This document shows positions 7,531-12,020 of a stretch of 12,020 bases of DNA, piece by piece (within the stretch, counting starts at the first letter, position 1; each line of letters begins with the position of its first letter). The notes beneath the pieces were generated by a model. The model made no database searches. It was not told the DNA's origin and saw nothing but the letters and a program-made list of their open reading frames with translations. The DNA is from Alphaproteobacteria bacterium (lineage in GTDB: Bacteria > Pseudomonadota > Alphaproteobacteria > ATCC43930 > CGMCC-115725). The stretch spans positions 1 through 12,020 of the forward strand of contig VAZF01000341.1 of NCBI GenBank assembly GCA_005888425.1, read 5' to 3'. Both the position numbers and the translations under genes were made by a program.

Positions 7531-8999
7531 TCAGATGCCTGGCTCGATGTCGAATTTGATCCCTTGCGCCAGCGGCAGGTCGCGCGAGTAGTTGATCGTC
7601 GTCGTCATGCGCCGCATGTAAGCCTGCCACGAATCACTGCCGGCTTCGCGGCCGCCGCCGGTTTCCTTCTCGCCGCCAAAGGCGCCGCCGATCTCCGCCC
7701 CGCTCGGCCCGATATTGACGTTGACGATGCCGCAATCGCTGCCGGCCGCGGAGGTGAAGAACTCGGCCTCGCGCAGATCGGTCGTGAAGATGCTCGATGC
7801 GAGCCCCTGCGGCACCGAATTGTGCATCGCGATCGCGTCGTCGAAATCGCGGTAGCGCATGACGTAGAGGATCGGCGCAAAGGTCTCGCGCCGCACGATA
7901 TCGCTCTGCCGCGGCATTTCGACGAGCGCCGGCTGGACGTAATATGCGGCAGCCCAGCGCTCGGCCAAGACGCGCTCGCCGCCGAACACATGGCCGCCGT
8001 CACGCTTCGCCTCGTCCAGCGCGCGCCGCATGCCGGCGAAAGCGGTCTCGCCGATCAGCGGCCCGACCAGCGTTCCGGGCTCCAGCGGGTTCCCGATCCG
8101 AACCCGGCGATAAGCGCGCTTCAGGTGGTCGATAACCGTGTCCGCGACGTCCTGAGACACGATCAGGCGGCGCAGAGTGGTGCAGCGCTGCCCGGCGGTG
8201 CCGACCGCGGCGAACAAGATCGCCCGCAAGGCCAGATCGAGATCCGCCGAGGGGGCGACGATCATGCCGTTATTGCCGCCGAGCTCAAGGAGCGTGCGGC
8301 CGAAACGCTGCGCGACGCGTGGTCCGACGATTGCACCCATGCGGGTCGAGCCGGTGGCGCTGACCAGCGGCACGCGGCGGTCGTCGCACAGTGCCTCCCC
8401 GAGTTCAGCGCCGCCGATCGCCAGGCAAGGGCGCAGAGCGGCGTCTTGTCCGACGGCTTCCAGATCAGCGGGTCGCCGCACACCAACGCCAAGGCCGCGT
8501 TCCACGACCATACCGCGACCGGAAAGTTGAACGCGGTGATAATCCCCGCCGGCCCCAAGGGGTGCCAACTTTCGAGCATGCGGTGCCCCGGCCGCTCGCT
8601 GGCGATGACGCGCCCGTAAAGCTGGCGCGAGAGACCCACGGCGAAATCGCAGATGTCGATCATCTCCTGCACTTCGCCCTGGCCCTCTTCGAGGATCTTG
8701 CCGGCCTCGATCGAAACGAGCCGGCCGAGCGCCGGTTTGTGCCGGCGCAATTCCTCGGCGAAGAGCCGCACCAACTCGCCGCGGCGCGGCGGCGGCACCG
8801 CGCGCCACAAGGGGAAGGCGCGCTCGGCGGCGGCGATCATGGCGTCGAGATCGCCGGGTGTGTGAGGCCGCAACGCGGCGATGCGGCTGCCGTCGATCGG
8901 CGAGGTGACGGCGAAATCGCCGGCGCTCAGCGTGTCCGGCGAAATGCCGAAGTTGGCGAGGAGGGCGGCGGTTTCGCGGGCGAGGTTATCTGTGGTCAT
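7531..8999 (-). pseudogene. Aldehyde dehydrogenase (ALDH7 / piperideine-6-carboxylate dehydrogenase type), disrupted by an internal out-of-frame deletion
   Basis: The first frame (8999 down to about 8425) encodes MTTDNLARETAALLANFGIS, the ALDH fold with ITAFNFPVAVWSWNAAL (Asn about 158) and IWKPSDKTPLCALA (Lys about 181). The rest is in another frame: IGGAELGEAL, LVSATGSTRMG, LLELGGNNGM (general-base Glu), GTAGQRCTTLRR (catalytic Cys), then ETFAPILYVMRY and GSDCGIVNVNIGPSGAEIGG to the C terminus. Motif content matches alpha-aminoadipic semialdehyde dehydrogenases of lysine catabolism. At the junction (about 8419-8427) the family normally has some 20 further residues between KTPLxALA and the xIGG segment. 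About 60-75 bases (one more than a multiple of three) therefore appear lost, removing a helix and strand of the NAD-binding fold. As read, no active enzyme would be made. Assembly error is possible. It is convergent with MmgE/PrpD 1 and divergent from hpnB. Confidence 0.85.
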
Positions 9000-9084
9000 G
9001 GCGGTTACCGCTCTGGGTCGTTCTCAGCGAACATGGATGGCTCTTCCGCCTTGCTAACAAGTGGGCTGGCGGCCCATCCTAGAT

Positions 9085-9166
9085 CGGCGTCCCGGCGAAA
9101 GCCGGGATCCACCCTTCAGCCGTCTCGAAAGCGGACGAGTGGGTCCCGGCTTTCGCCGGGACGCCG
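9085..9166. repeat. Double-hairpin palindromic intergenic repeat
   Basis: A 23-base arm (9085-9107) is repeated as an exact reverse complement at 9144-9166, with 36 bases between. Each arm is itself a hairpin: TCCCGGC-GAAA-GCCGGGA on the left, with a GNRA-type tetraloop, and TCCCGGC-TTTC-GCCGGGA on the right. This two-hairpin inverted arrangement resembles the BIME/REP class, and this core is familiar from intergenic regions of many alphaproteobacteria. It lies between the divergent aldehyde dehydrogenase and hpnB genes. It could act on transcripts or simply be a dispersed element; there is no T run, so a classical terminator is unlikely. Confidence 0.85.
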
Positions 9167-9234
9167 TTATTATGCAAGACGGTCCGACCATATTCTAACG
9201 GCGCTGATTGAGGCTGATCGGGTAGGCGTAACGG

Positions 9235-10374
9235 ATGAGTACGACGATCATCGGCATCGCGGCGGCGGCGGCGTGGTTATACCTGATCGCGTTGCGCGGC
9301 GGGTTCTGGCGGGTGCGCGACGATACCGCTGGCGCGTCATCAGCCCCGGCGCGGGCGGTCGTCGCGGTTGTGCCGGCGCGCGATGAGGCCGACGTGATCG
9401 GCCGCGCCATCGGATCGCTCCTCGCGCAGAATTACCGCGGCGCGGTGCACATTATCGTCGTCGACGATCACAGCGGCGATGGTACCGCCGCGGTGGCGCG
9501 TGACGCCGCCGCGCAAGCGGGCGCTTCCGACCGGCTGACGGTCATCGCGTCAGCGCCGATGCCGGCAGGCTGGACCGGCAAGCTCTGGGCGATGCGCCAG
9601 GGCGCCGCGGCCGCCCGGGCGCATGGGCCCGATTACCTGCTGCTGACCGATGCCGACATCGTGCACGCGCCCGGCAATCTTGCCGTACTCGTCGCCCGCG
9701 CTGAAGCGGACGGATACGATCTCGTGTCGCTGATGGTCCGGCTGCATTGCGCCAGCGGCTGGGAGCGGCTGTTGATCCCGGCCTTTGTGTGGTTCTTTTT
9801 TATGCTGTACCCGCCGCGCTGGGTCGCCGATCCGAACTCGCGCACCGCCGCGGCGGCCGGCGGCTGCATGGTCATCCGCCACGATGCGCTCGAGCGGATC
9901 GGCGGCATCGACAGCATCCGCGGCGAGATCATCGACGATTGCGCTTTGGCGCGGCGGGTCAAGGCGAATGGGCGGGTGTGGCTCGGCATGGCGCGCGGCA
10001 CCGAGAGCATCCGCGAATACGGTTCGTGGCGGCCGATCTGGGACATGATCGCGCGCTGCGCCTTTGCGCAGCTCGGCTATTCCGCCCTCGCACTGATCGG
10101 CATGGTGCTGGCGCTGACCGTGATCTTCGCGATGCCGCCGCTGCTACTGTTGTCGGGCTCGCCTGCGGCGATGGCGTTGGGCGGCGCGGTGTGGCTGGCG
10201 ATGAGCCTCGTCTATGTGCCGATATTGCGCTTCTACCGCTGCCCGGTTCTGCTGGCGCCCTTATTGCCGTTGATCGCGCTGTTCTACACCGCGGCCACGA
10301 TCGGTTCGGCGGTGCAGTTCTGGCGCGGCCGCGGCGGCCGCTGGAAGGGCCGCTATCAGGCCGCCGCGCCGTAA
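9235..10374 (+). CDS. hpnB: Hopanoid-associated family 2 glycosyltransferase (HpnB type)
   Basis: This 379-residue protein has the usual HpnB length. It starts with a membrane segment (about residues 4-20), followed by a GT-A family 2 domain. That domain shows VPARDEADVIGRAIGSLLAQNY (about 46-67), IIVVDDHSGDGT (73-84), AGWTGKLWAMRQG (111-123), the metal-binding TDAD (138-141) and EIIDDCALARRVK (231-243). Three more hydrophobic segments follow (about 284-305, 313-332, 338-360). The C terminus WRGRGGRWKGR is typical of HpnB. The family is linked to hopanoid gene clusters in other bacteria; its exact acceptor is not established, and inner-membrane action is inferred. No other hopanoid gene is in the window, so it stands alone. 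The ATG has only a weak Shine-Dalgarno. Its stop is one base from the stop of opposing MmgE/PrpD 2. Confidence 0.88.
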   Translation: MSTTIIGIAAAAAWLYLIALRGGFWRVRDDTAGASSAPARAVVAVVPARDEADVIGRAIGSLLAQNYRGAVHIIVVDDHSGDGTAAVARDAAAQAGASDRLTVIASAPMPAGWTGKLWAMRQGAAAARAHGPDYLLLTDADIVHAPGNLAVLVARAEADGYDLVSLMVRLHCASGWERLLIPAFVWFFFMLYPPRWVADPNSRTAAAAGGCMVIRHDALERIGGIDSIRGEIIDDCALARRVKANGRVWLGMARGTESIREYGSWRPIWDMIARCAFAQLGYSALALIGMVLALTVIFAMPPLLLLSGSPAAMALGGAVWLAMSLVYVPILRFYRCPVLLAPLLPLIALFYTAATIGSAVQFWRGRGGRWKGRYQAAAP

Positions 10375-10375
10375 T

Positions 10376-11710
10376 TCATTCCGGCTTGCCGAGCCAGTCG
10401 AGGCTCGTCTCGTCTTCCAGCTTTTGCAGCCGCGCGAACAATCGCGCCGCGCCGCTCTCACCCAAGGCACCGCGCGTCAGCCGGGTGAATTTGTCCGGCA
10501 ATTCGCCCGGCTCCAACAACCCGCTCTCGACATGCTTTTCGAAGCGGCGCCCATCGGAAAGCGTGATGCTGACCGTGCTACCCATCGCACCATGCCCGCT
10601 CTCGACCTCAGGCACGATGCGCACGCGCCGTGTCAGCGCGCGGATCTGCGGGTCGGTGAGCGCGCTCTCATCGTAGCTCTCGGGGTCGCGCGCCTCGCGG
10701 TGAAGCGCAAGCGCGACGCAGAACGGGATCGAATACTGCGCCAGCATCAGATCGGCGGGCTCGGCGATCGCGTGCCGTTCGACCATGCGCTTGTTGCCGG
10801 TGACGGTGATCGCCTCGACATCGCCGCCGGTGAAACCGTGCTCGGTCTGCAAGTCGCGCACCGCTCGAACCGCGGCATGTGCCGTCGCATGCACGGGGTA
10901 GCGCTTCAGCACGGTCGAGGCGGTGACGAAGTCACGGCCGAGTCCCTTGGTCAGCTCGGCCACCTCGAACTCGGTGCAGAACACGCGCAAAAAGCCGAAC
11001 TGGCCTTCGAGCACGGTGCGCGGGCCGGTGAAGCCACTCGCCGCCAGGCTCGCGGCCAACACGCCGGCTTCCGATGCGCGCCCGAGATGCAGCCGCTTCA
11101 CCATGCCGCCATCGCCCTTCGCGAATTCGAGAAGCCCGCCGGCGAGCGAACCGGCGATGCCGATCGCGTTTGTCATCTTCGCCGCATCGAGCCCGAGCAG
11201 ATGCGCGCAGGCGACCGCCGCACCGAACGGTCCCGTCGTGCCCGGCGCGTGAAAGCCGCGCGCCTCGTTTGTGTGACCCGTCGCGCGGCCGATGCGGATC
11301 ATGATCTCGTTGCCGGAGACAAACGCCGCGATCAGCGACCCCCCGCTGATGCCGCCCTGCTGCTGCGCGATCGCGAGGGCCGGCGGCAACACGGTCGCGC
11401 CGGGATGCGCGCCGGCGCCCGGGCGGGTCAGGCTGTCCAATTCGAAGGCGTGCGCGAGGGCGCCGTTGGCGAGCGCCGCCGCCGGCGCCTGCACGGCGGT
11501 ACCGCGCCCCAAAATGCGCGAAGCGCCGCCCGGGCCAGTGCGTTCGGCGTAGTCGATGATGATGCGGCTCCACGGCAGCGCGCTGCCGCAGATGCAGGCG
11601 GCGATCGTGTCGATGATCGCGTCCTTCGCCGCGGCGATGACCGCCTTCGGCAGATCTTCGTAGCGCAGCCCCGCCGCATATTCCGCGAGGCGTATCGTCT
11701 CCCCGACCAT
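10376..11710 (-). CDS. MmgE/PrpD family protein 2
   Basis: This 444-residue protein belongs to the same family as MmgE/PrpD 1 but is clearly diverged from it. It has AKDAIIDTIAACICG, AHAFELDSLTRPGAGAHPGATV (Glu90, Asp92, His102), GFHAPGTTGPFGAA (His154), MVKRLHLGRASEAG (Lys205, His208) and LKRYPVHATAHAAV (Lys269, His278). The catalytic-type His and Lys positions are kept. The DFDD motif of protein 1 is replaced by ELDS, and the Asp after the last His is Arg. A different substrate is likely; the reaction cannot be named. The start at 11710 is chosen because GGGAGG lies 5 bases upstream. A longer frame to 11773 would add 21 residues encoded largely by an intergenic repeat. It is convergent with hpnB. 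Confidence 0.92.
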   Translation of the reverse strand: MVGETIRLAEYAAGLRYEDLPKAVIAAAKDAIIDTIAACICGSALPWSRIIIDYAERTGPGGASRILGRGTAVQAPAAALANGALAHAFELDSLTRPGAGAHPGATVLPPALAIAQQQGGISGGSLIAAFVSGNEIMIRIGRATGHTNEARGFHAPGTTGPFGAAVACAHLLGLDAAKMTNAIGIAGSLAGGLLEFAKGDGGMVKRLHLGRASEAGVLAASLAASGFTGPRTVLEGQFGFLRVFCTEFEVAELTKGLGRDFVTASTVLKRYPVHATAHAAVRAVRDLQTEHGFTGGDVEAITVTGNKRMVERHAIAEPADLMLAQYSIPFCVALALHREARDPESYDESALTDPQIRALTRRVRIVPEVESGHGAMGSTVSITLSDGRRFEKHVESGLLEPGELPDKFTRLTRGALGESGAARLFARLQKLEDETSLDWLGKPE

Positions 11711-11715
11711 TCCTG

Positions 11716-11721
11716 CCTCCC
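11716..11721 (-). promoter_or_regulatory. Shine-Dalgarno deciding the start of MmgE/PrpD 2
   Basis: GGGAGG on the minus strand lies 5 bases before the ATG at 11710. No such site precedes the upstream in-frame start at 11773. Confidence 0.8.
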
Positions 11722-11732
11722 GCTCCGAATCC

Positions 11733-11810
11733 GTAGGGTGGCGAAGCGTAACCCACCAGAAGCCGTACGGCACCCGGGATGATGGTTAGGCGGAGCTCAA
11801 CCCATCCTAC
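11733..11810. repeat. Imperfect palindromic intergenic repeat (GTAGGGTGG...CCATCCTAC family)
   Basis: The left part (11733-11757) reads GTAGGGTGGCGAAGCGTAAC followed by CCACC. The right part (11781-11810) ends CAACCCATCCTAC, the near reverse complement of the left end. Each half also has its own short inverted pair: GGTGG 11737-11741 with CCACC 11753-11757, and GGTT 11784-11787 with AACC 11799-11802. It resembles widespread intergenic repeats of the GTAGGGTGGGTTAGCG type, here as two inverted copies. It sits just upstream of MmgE/PrpD 2 and accounts for the spurious N-terminal extension of that frame. Confidence 0.72.
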
Positions 11811-12006
11811 AAAACTTTGTCGTCCCTACGGTCGCGGCCGAAACAACCGTCCGCGTCAATTCCTATCATCCGCGCATCGTGACGGACGGCGCGGCGGCAT
11901 GAACGGAACAGCAAGAACCGGATAGAGCCAATCCCGCGCCATCCCTAGGTTCCACTGCGACAGCTCATAGGAGCGCAGCCGATCCCATTCGGCTCCCAAA
12001 TTCGGA
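11811..12006. other. Non-coding stretch with no recognised feature
   Basis: I find no convincing gene here. A minus-strand frame of about 52 codons (12014 down to 11856) is too short and lacks a supported start. A weak inverted repeat (11847-11858 with 11880-11889) has a two-base bulge. Base composition is less G/C-biased than in the coding regions. It probably holds the promoter of a plus-strand gene to the right. Confidence 0.5.
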
Positions 12007-12012
12007 CAGGAG
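12007..12012 (+). promoter_or_regulatory. Shine-Dalgarno of a gene starting at the right edge
   Basis: CAGGAG is followed after 6 bases by AT as the last two bases of the window, so an ATG would begin at 12019 if the next base is G. The product cannot be seen. Confidence 0.5.
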
Positions 12013-12020
12013 TGTCACAT

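Noticed and set aside
7264..8619. A 451-codon plus-strand frame across the ALDH gene
   Set aside because: It runs out of frame through the end of MmgE/PrpD 1 and antisense to the dehydrogenase. It has no recognisable domain.
9062..9076. Small hairpin TGGGC-TGGCG-GCCCA considered as a terminator
   Set aside because: The stem is only 5 bp, there is no T run, and it lies between divergent genes, where no terminator is expected.
10424..11782. A 452-codon plus-strand frame opposite MmgE/PrpD 2
   Set aside because: Shadow of a well-supported gene; composition is typical of high-GC antisense frames.
11847..11889. Inverted repeat CCGTCCGCGTCA / TGACGGACGG
   Set aside because: It has a two-base bulge and a long loop; such matches are expected by chance in GC-rich DNA.
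11856..12014. A 52-codon minus-strand frame with a Trp-rich translation (RLRSYELSQWNLGMARDWLY)
   Set aside because: It has no supported start, overlaps the presumed ribosome-binding site of the edge gene, and I do not recognise it. It could be a decayed fragment, but nothing in the sequence shows that.
1..12020. CRISPR array, defence island, biosynthetic cluster or insertion sequence
   Set aside because: No spaced direct repeats, nuclease or transposase motifs, or multi-gene biosynthetic set was found in either strand.

Overview
The window is high-GC DNA (G/C-dominated third codon positions, long antisense shadow frames) from a bacterium, most likely an alphaproteobacterium. The reasons are the glmU-glmS pair beside a Gph-type phosphatase, DUF3108, DUF29 and DUF1206 proteins, a hopanoid-associated glycosyltransferase (HpnB type), two MmgE/PrpD proteins, and two kinds of intergenic palindromic repeat of the sort common in that class. 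I cannot fix the order or genus from the sequence alone.

Layout, left to right. 1-1679 (minus): the start of glmS (running off the left edge) and complete glmU, overlapping by one base; together they make UDP-GlcNAc precursors for peptidoglycan and LPS. 1797-2465 (plus): a phosphoglycolate-phosphatase-like HAD enzyme, divergent from glmU. 2455-3264 (minus): an exported DUF3108 protein whose 3' end overlaps the phosphatase by 11 bases. 3321-3445: a promoter and tRNA-Val(CAC). 3502-3983 (plus): a DUF29 protein split by a frameshift. 4004-5206 (plus): an intact thiolase. 5226-6028 (minus): a DUF1206 membrane protein split by a frameshift. 6141-7529 (plus): MmgE/PrpD protein 1. 7531-8999 (minus): an ALDH7-type aldehyde dehydrogenase with an out-of-frame internal deletion. 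9085-9166: a double-hairpin palindromic repeat. 9235-10374 (plus): hpnB-like glycosyltransferase. 10376-11710 (minus): MmgE/PrpD protein 2. 11733-11810: a second type of palindromic repeat, followed by about 200 bases with no recognised gene. A Shine-Dalgarno at the right edge points to a plus-strand gene starting at the boundary.

The genes are mostly single units of alternating orientation, not operons; only glmU-glmS, and perhaps DUF29-thiolase, look co-transcribed. All four convergent junctions are very tight (11-base overlap, 19-base gap, 1-base gap, 1-base gap). The thiolase, two MmgE/PrpD proteins and the aldehyde dehydrogenase suggest acyl-CoA or organic-acid catabolism, but nothing joins them into one pathway.

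I do not see a convincing new biological system. The most notable observation is three broken reading frames in about 5 kb. Two are each repaired by one G in a G run, which fits sequencing or assembly error at least as well as real gene decay. The third lacks roughly 20 codons of the NAD-binding fold.
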